A stretch of 38,993 bases of DNA from Thermoleophilaceae bacterium (GCA_016462645.1 JAEMSX010000019.1:1-38993), one strand, 5' to 3'; positions 25,610 through 35,185 are shown, counted from the stretch's first letter. A program made the numbers and translations. The notes: generated by a model from the sequence alone, not told the origin.

Positions 25610-27097
25610 TCATTGAGCGTGGCTGCGCGCGAGGTCCTTTGGAAGCACATGGATCGTCCGAAACGCTTTGTCGCTCGCGCCGTGCAACCGCGCGCCCTGC
25701 TTCACCTGACGTTCGAGGTAATCGATGATCTCCTCGCTGATCAGTTCGCCCGGCAGCAGGGCCGGAATGCCGGGCGGATAGACCGAGACAGCCTCTCCGC
25801 AGACGCGCCCGATCGAATCGCCGACCGGCACCACCTCGCTGGCGGCGAGGAACGCGACGCGTGGGCTCACGACCTGGTCTAGGTTGAAGGTTTCGCGTGA
25901 GTCGATCGGGGTCGCCGGCTCGCGATGCGATTCCGCGTGATCTGCCGCGTCCACGAGGGCGGCGTAGAGACGGTCCAGATTCACCGGGTCCTCGGCGATC
26001 CCGGCGACGAAGACGACGACCGTGTCGGTCGCGAGCTCCGCGATCACGTCGTGGCGTTCGCGAATGAACTCAGCGAGCGCAAATCCGGACTGTCCGGTGT
26101 CGCGGGTGTCGACGACGATGCGCAGCGGGTCGGTGTCGTGGACGCCGGTGTGCCCTCTCAGGTCCATGCCGGCCACGTACAGCCCCGGAATCAGGTCGAT
26201 CTTGTCGACGAGCTTGTCGATCGCCGCGAGCGTGTCGCCGAGCAGGGCTTCACCGTTGACCGTGAGGTTGCGACGAGCGGCGTCGAGTGACGTGAGCAGC
26301 AGGCCGTTCGGTGAGGTCGAGCGCACGAGCCGCACCGCGCGGTCGACCATGTCGGGATTGATGAACGCGGACTCTGCCACATGCAACATCGCGCTCTGGG
26401 TGAACGATCCCGCCGTCTTGTGGATCGACGTGAGCATCGCGTCGGCACCGAGCTGCAGCGCGTCGCCGGGGACTTCCGGGTGGCGGCCGAAATGCGAACC
26501 CCACGACTGATCGACGAGTAGCGGAACTCCGTGCTTGTGTGCGATCTCCGCGAGCGCGGCGACATCGGCGCAGGTCCCGTAATACGTCGGGGAGACGATG
26601 AACACCGCTTCGGCTTCCGGGTTGTCCGCGAAGGCGCGTTCGAGGTCTTCGGGCAGGACGCCGTGCGCGATCTGCAAGTCGTGGTCGACGTGCGGCGAGA
26701 CGAAGGCAGGCAGTCCGCCACTCAGCACCATGCCATCGACGACCGAGCCGTGGGAGTTGCGTTGGACGATCACGCGCGCGCCCAGTGGAGCAAGAGCAAT
26801 AGCGAGCGCGTGGTTGCCCTGGGTTGCTCCGTTGGTCAGGAACCAGGTCTGCCGGGCACCGAAGGATTCAGCGGCGAGCAGTTCCGCCTCGTCGGCGGGA
26901 GTGGGGTAGGGGCCGACATCGATCCCGTGCATGTCGCGCGGGATGTCGTACTTCAGGGCGTCGGAGAGGTGCTCGCGCAGCTTCGGGTCGGCGCCGTACC
27001 CGCCCTTGTGGCCGGGCACGTGGAAGCGCGCCGGATCGCGGTCGCCGTAGGCGAGCAATGCGTCGAGGTAGGGCGTGCTGTCCTGATCGCGCGCCAG
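25610..27097 (-). CDS. PLP-dependent Orn/Lys/Arg decarboxylase family protein
   Basis: This is a fold-type-I decarboxylase with RFHVPGHKGG, TNGATQGNHAL, RNSHGSVVDGM, VDQSWGSHFG and the PLP lysine in TSIHKTAGSFTQSAMLH. A C-terminal Orn/Lys/Arg decarboxylase domain ends in GIPALLPGELISEEI. It would convert a basic amino acid to a polyamine precursor in the cytoplasm; which one is unclear. The first common start codon is TTG 27058, but the family-typical segment TPYLDALLAY begins before it. No ATG, GTG or TTG exists further upstream before an in-frame stop, so I suggest CTG 27097 (495 residues), with GAGG about eight bases upstream. The thiamine-binding-like gene ends 10 bases upstream. Confidence 0.9.
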   Translation of the reverse strand: MARDQDSTPYLDALLAYGDRDPARFHVPGHKGGYGADPKLREHLSDALKYDIPRDMHGIDVGPYPTPADEAELLAAESFGARQTWFLTNGATQGNHALAIALAPLGARVIVQRNSHGSVVDGMVLSGGLPAFVSPHVDHDLQIAHGVLPEDLERAFADNPEAEAVFIVSPTYYGTCADVAALAEIAHKHGVPLLVDQSWGSHFGRHPEVPGDALQLGADAMLTSIHKTAGSFTQSAMLHVAESAFINPDMVDRAVRLVRSTSPNGLLLTSLDAARRNLTVNGEALLGDTLAAIDKLVDKIDLIPGLYVAGMDLRGHTGVHDTDPLRIVVDTRDTGQSGFALAEFIRERHDVIAELATDTVVVFVAGIAEDPVNLDRLYAALVDAADHAESHREPATPIDSRETFNLDQVVSPRVAFLAASEVVPVGDSIGRVCGEAVSVYPPGIPALLPGELISEEIIDYLERQVKQGARLHGASDKAFRTIHVLPKDLARSHAQ

Positions 27098-27107
27098 GGC
27101 GATCGCC

Positions 27108-27413
27108 TCAGAGCCGATCGCGTACGGAGTCGACCTTGTCGGCCAGCGTCTGGCCCGGCTTGTCGGAGGGCTCGTCGAGCTTCAGGACTGTGTATACGCG
27201 CGGGATCCCCAGCTCGAAGGGCACCTTGTGCAGCTCTGCCGCCAGAGCGAATATGTCATCGGCTGTGCCTTCGAGCGAGGTGCCCATGCCGTGCAGTTGG
27301 TATGCGACCTTCGACTGCTGCGAGAGCCGCTTCTGGATCTCGGCGATGTACTCGCTGGCGTGTGAGTCGGGGCCTGTGCGCAGGCCGAGGATCGTGATGT
27401 CAGCGGTGGCCAT
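27108..27413 (-). CDS. MTH1187/YkoF-type thiamine-binding-like protein
   Basis: The product is 101 residues with the ferredoxin-like fold pattern of the MTH1187 family: an N-terminal strand (ADITILGLRTG), a helix (EYIAEIQKRLSQQS), VAYQLHGMGTSLEGTADDIFALAAELHK, and the conserved end PRVYTVLKLDEPSDK. Family members bind thiamine or its phosphates; their physiological role is poorly known. It lies directly upstream of the decarboxylase with a 10-base gap, so the two are probably one operon. A TAGATT box lies six bases before the ATG, without a Shine-Dalgarno sequence. Confidence 0.85.
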   Translation of the reverse strand: MATADITILGLRTGPDSHASEYIAEIQKRLSQQSKVAYQLHGMGTSLEGTADDIFALAAELHKVPFELGIPRVYTVLKLDEPSDKPGQTLADKVDSVRDRL

Positions 27414-27447
27414 GGAGCCAATCTACCGCTGGATCACGCAAATCGGT

Positions 27448-28941
27448 TCAACTGAGACTGGTCCAGACGGTCTTGGTCTCCAGATAGGCATCAAGGTTCT
27501 CGGCACCATGCTCGCGCCCAATGCCCGACGCTTTTACGCCCCCGAAGGGGGCGGCCGGGTCGGTCAGACCCCACATGTTGATGTAGACCATGCCCGAATC
27601 GAGCATGCCGGCGAGCTTGTGCGCGCGGCCGATGTCGCGGGTCCAGAGGCCCGCGGCGAGGCCGTACTCGTTGTCGTTGGCCTTCTCGGCGATCTCCTCG
27701 AGGTCATCGAACGGCGTCGCGGCGAGCACCGGGCCGAAGATCTCCTCACGGGCAATGCGCATGTCGGACTCCACACCCGTGAACAGCGTCGGGCGGATGA
27801 AGTAGCCGCCGTCCTCGCGCTCGGCGACGCCGCCGGCGATCGCTTCGGCGCCCTCGTCGAGGCCGATCTGGATGTACTCGTTGACGCGCTTGAACTGCTG
27901 CTCGCTCACGACCGGGCCAAAGGTCGTGCCCTTGGTGAGACCGGCGCCGACGACTGAGTTGTTGGCAAGCTCCGCGAGCTGCCCCACGACCTCTTCGTAG
28001 AGCGATTTCTGAACGAACAGGCGCGAGCCGGCGTTGCAGGCCTGGCCGGTGTTGAAGTAGATGCTCTGGAACGAGCCGCCGATTGCGGCCTTCAGGTCGG
28101 CGTCCTCGAAGATGATGTTCGGCGACTTGCCGCCGAGCTCGAGGGTCACGCGCTTGAGGTCGCGGCCAGCCTTCGAGCCGATCTCGCGTCCGACAGAGGT
28201 CGACCCGGTGAAGGCGATCTTGTTCACGCCCGGGTGTTCGACGAGCGCCGCGCCGACGGCTCCGTCGCCGTTGACGACATTGACCACGCCGTCCGGGAAT
28301 CCGGCTTCCTTGACCAGCTCGGCCAGGCGCAGGGCCGTGATCGGAGTCTGTTCTGCGGCCTTCAGAACCACCGTGCAACCGGTGGTGAGCGCTGGCGCCA
28401 GCTTCCAGACGGCCATCATCAACGGGAAGTTCCACGGAACGATCTGGGCGCATACGCCGACCGGCACACGCTCCGTGTAGACGAACATGTCCTTTGCCTC
28501 GACGGGGATCGCGCGGCCTTCGAGCTTGCTCGCCCAGCCGGCGAAGTAGCGCAGGTGCTTCACGGAGCCGGCGACGTCGACAATCTGGGCGATCTTGACC
28601 GGCTTGCCGTTGTCGATCGACTCAAGCTGCGCGAGTTCCTCGGCGTTCTCCTCGATCAGGTCGGCAAGCTTGTTGATCAGCGTGCCGCGCTTGATGCCGG
28701 TGAACCTGCGCCACGGTCCTTCGAATGCGGCACGCGCCGCGGCGACGGCGTCATCGATGTCCTGCTGCGAGGCGATCGCGATCTCGGCGATCGGCGCGCC
28801 GGTTGACGGATCGATCGTGGTGAAGGTGTCTGAACCGGTCTTGAACTCTCCGGCGATGAAGTTCCCGAGCGGCGCGCGATCAAGGAATGCGCTGGCGGCG
28901 GGTGAGAGGTCTGCGAGCTGTGAGGTGAGAGTCGTGGCCAT
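27448..28941 (-). CDS. NAD(P)-dependent aldehyde dehydrogenase
   Basis: This 497-residue cytoplasmic enzyme oxidises an aldehyde to a carboxylic acid. Catalytic residues are visible: Cys302 (NTGQACNAGSR), Glu268 (LELGGKSPNI) and oxyanion Asn171 (PWNFPLMM). The cofactor-binding GSTSVGREIG is present. The length is that of class 1/2 or betaine-aldehyde-like enzymes. The start is ATG 28941, with TAGCCT seven bases upstream and no Shine-Dalgarno sequence. It is 34 bases upstream of the thiamine-binding-like gene, which has its own box. An operon with the decarboxylase (amine to aldehyde to acid) is tempting, but no amine oxidase is present. Confidence 0.95.
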   Translation of the reverse strand: MATTLTSQLADLSPAASAFLDRAPLGNFIAGEFKTGSDTFTTIDPSTGAPIAEIAIASQQDIDDAVAAARAAFEGPWRRFTGIKRGTLINKLADLIEENAEELAQLESIDNGKPVKIAQIVDVAGSVKHLRYFAGWASKLEGRAIPVEAKDMFVYTERVPVGVCAQIVPWNFPLMMAVWKLAPALTTGCTVVLKAAEQTPITALRLAELVKEAGFPDGVVNVVNGDGAVGAALVEHPGVNKIAFTGSTSVGREIGSKAGRDLKRVTLELGGKSPNIIFEDADLKAAIGGSFQSIYFNTGQACNAGSRLFVQKSLYEEVVGQLAELANNSVVGAGLTKGTTFGPVVSEQQFKRVNEYIQIGLDEGAEAIAGGVAEREDGGYFIRPTLFTGVESDMRIAREEIFGPVLAATPFDDLEEIAEKANDNEYGLAAGLWTRDIGRAHKLAGMLDSGMVYINMWGLTDPAAPFGGVKASGIGREHGAENLDAYLETKTVWTSLS

Positions 28942-29098
28942 GGCGGGAAGGCTAGTCCGGGCACGCCAATCGACCTTCGCTGATCCAGACCGAGGCTATG
29001 TATAACACCCATAATGGTGACATTTGCGCCGCGGATTCCGCTACGCTCATTTTTCGATCAAGGACTGAACAACGCGCTCGGCGTGGCGGGGGACCATT

Positions 29099-31642
29099 TT
29101 GAAGATTCGAATCGCTGTCGCGCTTGCGGTTGCAACTGCAGCTTTCAGTTTTGCTGAGAGCGCGTCGGCGGCCGTACCTAAGATCGCGACCGGGAACGAG
29201 TTCACCTGTGTGCTCGACAAGGCCGGGACCGTCAAGTGCACAGGCACTAACCGCGCCGGACAGCTGGGTGACGGCACCAACCTGCAGCGGTCGATTCCCG
29301 TTCCGGTGGTCGGACTGACCAACGCGACGAAACTCTCAGTGGGCGGGGGGCACGCATGCGCGGTTCTCTCGGACGGCTCGGCGCGTTGCTGGGGAAGTGG
29401 CAGCTTCGGCGCCCTCGGCAACGGATCGGACGCGAACTCGAACGTTCCCGTAATGCCGGTCGGGCTGTCCAGTGGGGTCACGGACATTTCTGCCGGGCGA
29501 CTGCACACATGCGCGGTCGTCAACGGGGCGGCCAAGTGCTGGGGAGCCGGTAGCAGTGGACAGGTCGGGCAGTCCGACTACGTCGCATTCGAGAATCTCA
29601 CGCCCCGATCGGTCTCCGCGATGACGGACGGCGTCACTGCGGTCTCCGCCGGGTACAGCCACTCCTGCGGGATTCGCAACGGCAAGGTCTGGTGCTGGGG
29701 GGCCAACCACTACGGCCAGCTCGGATTCGACACCGCGAGTGGCGGCTACTACGAGAGCGCCTACGGAGGCGAGGTCCAGGGCATCACGGGAGCGACGGCA
29801 GTTGCGGCCGGGAAGCGGCAGGGTTGTGCGATTGCCGGTGGAGCGTTGCGCTGTTGGGGCGACAGCGACAACTGGGAGATCGGCGCGGCCAACTATCCGA
29901 AGTGGCGGAACGTGCCGATGCCGATCAGCGGACCCGTGACCGATGTCAGCGCTTCGACGGCCAACACTTGCGCGATCGGGGCCGGCGCAGTCAGCTGCTG
30001 GGGCGCCAACGACTCGAAGCAGTTGGGCAATATCTCGTTCATGCCTGGCGCGGCGCCGGTCACTCCGCCGGGTATGGGTGCGAACGCGAGCAGTGTGAGC
30101 ACCTCCACTTGGAACACATGCGCGATCATCTCCGCCCAAGCGCGATGCTGGGGCTACCGCGGCGAGGGCGGGCTCGGTGACGGTACCTACAGTTCCGCGA
30201 CCTCGCCACAACCCGTGCCATCGATCACCAGCGGAGCCACGGACGTCGCAACCGGGGCCGGAGGCGGCACGTGCGTCGTTCAGAGCGGCGGCGTCAAGTG
30301 CTGGGGATCCGCCCAACCCGGCGACGGCAGCAACGAGTTCGCGTGGTCGCCGGTCGCCGTCGGTGCGCTGGGTGGCACTCCGGTCGCTATCGCAGTCGGT
30401 GGGCAGCACGCGTGCGCGCTCGTCTCGAACGCCGTGAAGTGCTGGGGCAAGAACGAGTACGGGCAGATTGGCGATGGTTCGGTCGCCGATCGGCTCACGC
30501 CGACGGCGACACACGTTCTGACCTCAGGCGTGACCCAGATTGCGACGAACTTGAGTCACTCCTGCGCGATTGCGTCCGGTGGCGCGAAGTGCTGGGGCAG
30601 AAACGATGTCGGCCAGATCGGCGACGGAACTTCAGGGACGGACCGCACCGAGCCAGTGGACGTCACCGGACTGACGACGAACGTCACCTCGGTCGCCGTC
30701 GGCATCGGACATTCCTGCGCTGTCCAGTCGGGAGCCGTGAAGTGCTGGGGAGACAACACATTCGGTCAGCTCGGCGTCGGGGACTCCGCGCCGCACTCCG
30801 GACTTGTGACACCGACCGGCCTCACGAGCGGCGTCGACTCTGTCGTTGCGTTCGGACATCGAACTTGCGCGAAGTTGACCTCCGGGGACTGGCGCTGCTG
30901 GAACCAATACCTGTTTGAAGCCGAGCCCGCTGCGGTCGGCGCCATCCCGAGCACAGGCGCGTCGGTCTCGGTTGGCGCAGACCACGCCTGCAGAATCGTC
31001 TCTGAGGCTCTTGGTTGCTGGGGAATGAACGATCAGGGCATGGTCGGGACGGGGCAGCTTTGGGGCAACACAGACTTCGACGTATCGCCCGTGCCTGGTC
31101 TTGGAGCCGGCGTCACAAAGGTCGCGGCCTCGAACAAGCACACCTGCGCGATCGTGAACGGCGGCGTCCAATGCTGGGGGACGGGTACGACGTTTGCCAA
31201 TCCTCAGCCCGCCGAACTCGCGCTGATGATTGGACTTGGCGACCTCACGCCGCCGCCCGATCCCAAGACGCCTTCGCCGCCGATTAAGCCGAAAGCCGGA
31301 ACGCTTGCGTTCATCGGAAAGCCATCGGGCCGACTGCGCGCGCTCGCGACCCGAGGCCTGAAGGTCGGAGTGCGCACTTTCGTCCCGGTTCGATTCAAGC
31401 TCACCGCGTACGTGAAAGCGAATGCCATCGGAAAGACGCGGTCGAGCAAGCTGGTCCCGATCGCGGTCGCAAGCGGAAAGACGAATGCTCCTGACTATCG
31501 GACAACCGTGAAGGTGCTGCCGTCCTCAAGGATCCGCAAGAAGCTCGCAAAGTTGAAGCGCCTGACCATCACCTTCCGGCTTCAGGAGACTCGAACAGAC
31601 CAGTCGAAGTCTGTGGTGCGCAAGACGGTCACGCTGAAGTAG
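29099..31642 (+). CDS. Secreted RCC1-repeat (beta-propeller) protein with 14 repeats
   Basis: The product is 847 residues from TTG 29099, with GCGGGGGA upstream as a Shine-Dalgarno sequence. A signal peptide (about residues 1-25, ending ESASAA) implies export. I count 14 repeats of about 48 residues, each with the core C-x7/8-CWG...GQLGDG (tryptophan or glycine altered in a few, for example CTG in the first and CWN in the twelfth). RCC1 propellers have seven blades, so 14 fits two propellers. Each repeat has a regular cysteine pair, which suggests one disulfide per blade. A Pro-rich linker (TPPPDPKTPSPPIKPK) leads to a basic beta-rich C-terminal domain of about 120 residues. The ligand is unknown. 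It ends four bases from the convergent gene. Confidence 0.9.
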   Translation: MKIRIAVALAVATAAFSFAESASAAVPKIATGNEFTCVLDKAGTVKCTGTNRAGQLGDGTNLQRSIPVPVVGLTNATKLSVGGGHACAVLSDGSARCWGSGSFGALGNGSDANSNVPVMPVGLSSGVTDISAGRLHTCAVVNGAAKCWGAGSSGQVGQSDYVAFENLTPRSVSAMTDGVTAVSAGYSHSCGIRNGKVWCWGANHYGQLGFDTASGGYYESAYGGEVQGITGATAVAAGKRQGCAIAGGALRCWGDSDNWEIGAANYPKWRNVPMPISGPVTDVSASTANTCAIGAGAVSCWGANDSKQLGNISFMPGAAPVTPPGMGANASSVSTSTWNTCAIISAQARCWGYRGEGGLGDGTYSSATSPQPVPSITSGATDVATGAGGGTCVVQSGGVKCWGSAQPGDGSNEFAWSPVAVGALGGTPVAIAVGGQHACALVSNAVKCWGKNEYGQIGDGSVADRLTPTATHVLTSGVTQIATNLSHSCAIASGGAKCWGRNDVGQIGDGTSGTDRTEPVDVTGLTTNVTSVAVGIGHSCAVQSGAVKCWGDNTFGQLGVGDSAPHSGLVTPTGLTSGVDSVVAFGHRTCAKLTSGDWRCWNQYLFEAEPAAVGAIPSTGASVSVGADHACRIVSEALGCWGMNDQGMVGTGQLWGNTDFDVSPVPGLGAGVTKVAASNKHTCAIVNGGVQCWGTGTTFANPQPAELALMIGLGDLTPPPDPKTPSPPIKPKAGTLAFIGKPSGRLRALATRGLKVGVRTFVPVRFKLTAYVKANAIGKTRSSKLVPIAVASGKTNAPDYRTTVKVLPSSRIRKKLAKLKRLTITFRLQETRTDQSKSVVRKTVTLK

Positions 31643-31646
31643 TCCG

Positions 31647-33194
31647 TCAGCGACCTTCGAGCACGGCCCGGCGCAACGCAGAGGCCGCGCGATAGCGATC
31701 GCCACCGATCTCGCGCTGGAGGGCGTCGAGCGTGGAGACGATCTGCGCCGAGCCGATCGCGTCGCGCCATGCCATCAGGCCGCGCGGGTAGTTGAGCCCG
31801 AGCTGCACGCCCTTGTCGATGTCTTCCGCTGAGCCGACGCCCTCCTGCAGGGCGAACGATGCCTCGTTGATCAGTTGGCAGACGATGCGGCCGAGGACGA
31901 GGCCGGGGCCGTCGCCGACCTCGATCACATGCTTGCCAATCGCATGGAAGAAGTGGCGGGTGATCGTGAGCGTTTCCTCGGTCGTGCCCGATCCGCGCGT
32001 GATCTCGACCGCACGCGCCTCGCCGAGCGGGGGCAGGCAGTGGAAGCCGGCGATGTTGCGGCCGCGAGCGGCGGCGGCGAGGCTGTTTCCTGCGCAGAGC
32101 ACAGCGACCGGGCCGCGAGACAGGTCGATGTCGCGGCCAGCCGTGACCAGGCGGGCGTCGATCGTGATCTCGCGTGGGACGCCTGCCGGAGCCGACACCG
32201 CGTAACCCGCGGCCTCTGCCAGTCGGCGCAGCTCGTGCGCGAGTTGTGTCTCGCCGATCACGTCGACCGCTCCGGACGCGCTTTCGACCATCTGCGGTCC
32301 CGGGTCATCGGCGCGGTAGGAGCCGTTCTCGGCGTATTCGTAGTAGCCGCGCGCGCTCTTGCGCCCGAGCCTGCCGGCAGCGATCATCTGCGCCGGGATG
32401 CCGCTCGGGCGCCAACGCGGCTCGCCATGGCCGAGCGCGTAGAAGGATTTGGCGATGTCGTAGCCGACGTCCACGCCGACGAGGTCCGAGAGTTCGAACG
32501 GACCCATCCGAAATCCGCCGCCGAGGCGCACCACGCGGTCGATCGTCTCCGCGTCGGCGAGGCCTTCGCTCAGAAGCTGCTGTGCCTCCAGTAGGAACGG
32601 TCGGCTGACGCGATTGACCAGAAAGCCGGGTCCGTCGCTGGCGTCGATCGACTGGCGATCCATCCGTGAACCGACTTCACGTGCGATTGCGAGAGCCTGC
32701 TCAGAGCTGTTCATGCCGGCGATCACTTCAACCAGTCGCATCAGCGGAACCGGATTGAAGAAGTGCATGCCGACGACGCGCTCTTGTTGCGGCACACCCG
32801 CCGCAATTGCGGTGACCGGAAGCGAGGACGTATTCGTGGCGAAGACGGTGTCCGGAGAACAGATGTCGGCGAGCTTCGTGAACAGACCCTGCTTCACGTC
32901 GAGCCGTTCAGCTACGGCCTCGATGACCAGGAAGCAGTTGTCGAACTCCTCGATCGAGCCGGCGGTCTCGATCCGCGAGACGGCGGCGCCGGCCTGGGCG
33001 TCAGTCAGAAGGCCGCGGGCGACGGAGCGCTGCAGGTAAGAGGTGATGCGACCGCGCGCAGCAACCGCTGCGCCCTCGGCGACGTCGAAAAGCTTCACAT
33101 CGAGTCCGCCGACTGCGGCGACCTGCGCGATGCCGGCACCCATGGTGCCGGCGCCGACAACCCCGATCGGGCCGTCTGGCAGCTCGACGGCCAT
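31647..33194 (-). CDS. 3-hydroxyacyl-CoA dehydrogenase (PaaH-like, two C-terminal domains)
   Basis: The product is 515 residues from ATG 33194, which overlaps the previous stop by one base (TGATG); GTG 33197 is an alternative. The N-terminal NAD domain has VVGAGTMGAGIAQ. The catalytic histidine is in GMHFFNPVPLMRLVEV. The first 3HCDH C-terminal domain has DGPGFLVNRV. A second one near the end has DGPGLVLGRIVCQLINEAS. The 515-residue layout with a duplicated C-terminal domain is that of PaaH-type enzymes rather than the 280-residue FadB2 form. It oxidises L-3-hydroxyacyl-CoA to 3-ketoacyl-CoA, the third beta-oxidation step. No thiolase is in the window. Confidence 0.94.
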   Translation of the reverse strand: MAVELPDGPIGVVGAGTMGAGIAQVAAVGGLDVKLFDVAEGAAVAARGRITSYLQRSVARGLLTDAQAGAAVSRIETAGSIEEFDNCFLVIEAVAERLDVKQGLFTKLADICSPDTVFATNTSSLPVTAIAAGVPQQERVVGMHFFNPVPLMRLVEVIAGMNSSEQALAIAREVGSRMDRQSIDASDGPGFLVNRVSRPFLLEAQQLLSEGLADAETIDRVVRLGGGFRMGPFELSDLVGVDVGYDIAKSFYALGHGEPRWRPSGIPAQMIAAGRLGRKSARGYYEYAENGSYRADDPGPQMVESASGAVDVIGETQLAHELRRLAEAAGYAVSAPAGVPREITIDARLVTAGRDIDLSRGPVAVLCAGNSLAAAARGRNIAGFHCLPPLGEARAVEITRGSGTTEETLTITRHFFHAIGKHVIEVGDGPGLVLGRIVCQLINEASFALQEGVGSAEDIDKGVQLGLNYPRGLMAWRDAIGSAQIVSTLDALQREIGGDRYRAASALRRAVLEGR

Positions 33195-33976
33195 CACTTG
33201 CCCTTGAACTCTGGCGGACGCTTTTCGATGAACGCTTTCATGCCCTCAACACGATCATCGGTAGCCATCGCCAGTTCGAACAGCCGGCGCTCGTACGCCA
33301 GTCCGCCCGTCATCCCATCCTCGAACGCTCCATTGACGGCCTGCTTGGCCAGTCGGACTGCCACCGGCGGACGCTTCGCGATCACGGCCGCGAGGTCGAC
33401 GGCCAGGTCACGCCAGTGCTCCTTCTTTTCAGCAACGACGTTCACGATGCCGAGCGCCTTGGCTTCATGCGCGTCGATCCGCTTGCCGGTCAGGACCAGC
33501 TCCATCGCCTTCTGCTTGCCGACGATCCGCGCCAGCCGCTGCGTGCCGCCGCCGCCGGGAATGATCCCGAGCGTGACTTCGGGCAGTCCGAACTGCGCGG
33601 TTCCGGAGGCGACGATGATGTCCGCGGCAAGCGCCAGTTCAAATCCCGCACCCAGGGCAAAGCCCGAAACGCCGACGATCACCGGCTTGGTGCATTCGGC
33701 GACGGTCTGGAAGATGCTGCGGCCGCGCGCCATGTCCATCGCGCCGACGAGGTCAACTTCGCTCATCAACTTGATGTCCGCGCCGGCCGCGAACTGATCG
33801 TCCTGACCGACGATCAACACCACGCGCACATCCGCGTCTTCCTCGGCCGCCGCGATTGCCGCGGCAAGCTGCTGGCGCAGCGGGACCGAGAGCGCGTTGC
33901 GCGCTTCCGGCCGGTTCAGCTCGATCGTGGCGATGCCGTTCGCGGCGGATTGGAGTACGAGCGGTTCGTCGGCCAT
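33194..33976 (-). CDS. Enoyl-CoA hydratase/isomerase family protein
   Basis: This 260-residue crotonase-fold enzyme has the oxyanion segment AAGADIKLM and GFALGAGFELALAADII, and the second acidic residue in GLPEVTLGIIPGGGGTQRL. Both glutamates used by true hydratases are present, so hydration of 2-enoyl-CoA is likely. It lies seven bases after the acyl-CoA dehydrogenase stop and overlaps the hydroxyacyl-CoA dehydrogenase start, so the three enzymes form a compact beta-oxidation operon in reaction order. Confidence 0.95.
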   Translation of the reverse strand: MADEPLVLQSAANGIATIELNRPEARNALSVPLRQQLAAAIAAAEEDADVRVVLIVGQDDQFAAGADIKLMSEVDLVGAMDMARGRSIFQTVAECTKPVIVGVSGFALGAGFELALAADIIVASGTAQFGLPEVTLGIIPGGGGTQRLARIVGKQKAMELVLTGKRIDAHEAKALGIVNVVAEKKEHWRDLAVDLAAVIAKRPPVAVRLAKQAVNGAFEDGMTGGLAYERRLFELAMATDDRVEGMKAFIEKRPPEFKGK

Positions 33977-33983
33977 GATCCGA

Positions 33984-35141
33984 CTACACCATCGCGTTCA
34001 GGCCGGTGTACGCGCGCCCGATGATCAGCTTCTGCACCTGGGAAGTGCCCTCGTAGAGCGTCAGCACGCGCGCGTCGCGCAGGTAGCGCGCCGGCGGAAA
34101 GTCATCCACGTAGCCGGAACCGCCGTGCACCTGGATCGCCAGGTTCGCGCACTCGATCGCCGATTCCGTCGAGTGCAGCTTCGCGATCGAAGTCTCGGTG
34201 GTGTTGGGCAGGCCCATGTCCTTCAGATACGCGGCGCGCCAGAGCAGCAGGCGCGAGGCGTCGGTCTTCACGACCATCTGGGCGATCATGTCCTGGACCA
34301 GCTGGAAGGAGCCGATCGGCTTGCCGAACTGCTCGCGGACCTTTGCGTACTCCACGGAGCACTCGACGCTGCCCGCGCAGATGCCGAGCGCGCCCGAGCC
34401 GACCGAGAAACGGCCGCTCTCAAGCGCGGTCATCGCGATCTTGAAGCCCTGGCCGATCTCGCCGAGCATCGCCTCGTCGGGAACCTCGACCGCGTCGAGT
34501 GAAATCTCCGCCACGTCACTGGCGTGCATCCCGAGCTTGTGCTTGATCGGCTGCGCTGAGAATCCCGGCGTGTCGGTCGGGACGAGAAAGCAGGCGAGAC
34601 CTTTGTAGCCGAGCTCCGGGTCGGTCTGGCAGAAGATCAGGGCGACCTTCGCGTAGTTGCCGAGCGAGATCCACATCTTCGTGCCGCTGATCGACCAGCC
34701 GCTCTCGGTCTTCGTGGCGCGGGTCTTCTGGTTTGCGGCGTCGGAGCCGGTGTCGGGCTCGGTCAGGCCGAAGCAGGCAAGTGCGGTGCCGTCGGCGATC
34801 CCGGGCAGGTACTTCTGCTTCTGCTCCTCGGTGCCGAACTTCATGATCGGTACTCCGCAGAGTGAAGTGGTGACCGAGATGACGGTGCGTGCAGCCGCGT
34901 CGGCCTTGCCGATCTCCTCGACGATCAGCCCGTAGGTGCGGTAGTCGATCCCGCGCCCGCCGTACTCCTCGGGGAAGATCGGCCCGAGAAAGCCCATTCC
35001 GGCGAGTCCCTTGACAATGTTCAGGTCGAACTTGCCTTCGTGGTCGTTGTCGGTCGCGACGGGGCGGATCTCATTGTTGGCGAAGTCGCGGGCTGCTTCG
35101 CGGATGAGCTCCTGCTCATCGGTGAGTGAAAAGTCGATCAT
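33984..35141 (-). CDS. Acyl-CoA dehydrogenase
   Basis: The product is 385 residues from ATG 35141 (MIDFSLTDEQELIREAARDF), the normal family start. A TAGGAT box lies eight bases upstream, whereas the longer frame to 35165 runs through it. FAD-binding segments CFGLTEPDTGSDA and WISLGNYA are present. The catalytic base is Glu364 in LTLYEGTSQVQ. It catalyses the first, FAD-dependent step of beta-oxidation and passes electrons to electron-transfer flavoprotein, which is not encoded here. It is the first gene of the ACAD-hydratase-HCDH operon. Confidence 0.96.
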   Translation of the reverse strand: MIDFSLTDEQELIREAARDFANNEIRPVATDNDHEGKFDLNIVKGLAGMGFLGPIFPEEYGGRGIDYRTYGLIVEEIGKADAAARTVISVTTSLCGVPIMKFGTEEQKQKYLPGIADGTALACFGLTEPDTGSDAANQKTRATKTESGWSISGTKMWISLGNYAKVALIFCQTDPELGYKGLACFLVPTDTPGFSAQPIKHKLGMHASDVAEISLDAVEVPDEAMLGEIGQGFKIAMTALESGRFSVGSGALGICAGSVECSVEYAKVREQFGKPIGSFQLVQDMIAQMVVKTDASRLLLWRAAYLKDMGLPNTTETSIAKLHSTESAIECANLAIQVHGGSGYVDDFPPARYLRDARVLTLYEGTSQVQKLIIGRAYTGLNAMV

Positions 35142-35185
35142 GGTCGCCAATCCTAATTGCAGCACTGCCTATTCGACCTGCGTCC

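Noticed and set aside
27448-28941. Amine-degradation operon of decarboxylase plus aldehyde dehydrogenase
   Set aside because: No amine oxidase or transaminase is present, and each gene has its own promoter-like box, so the link is not supported.
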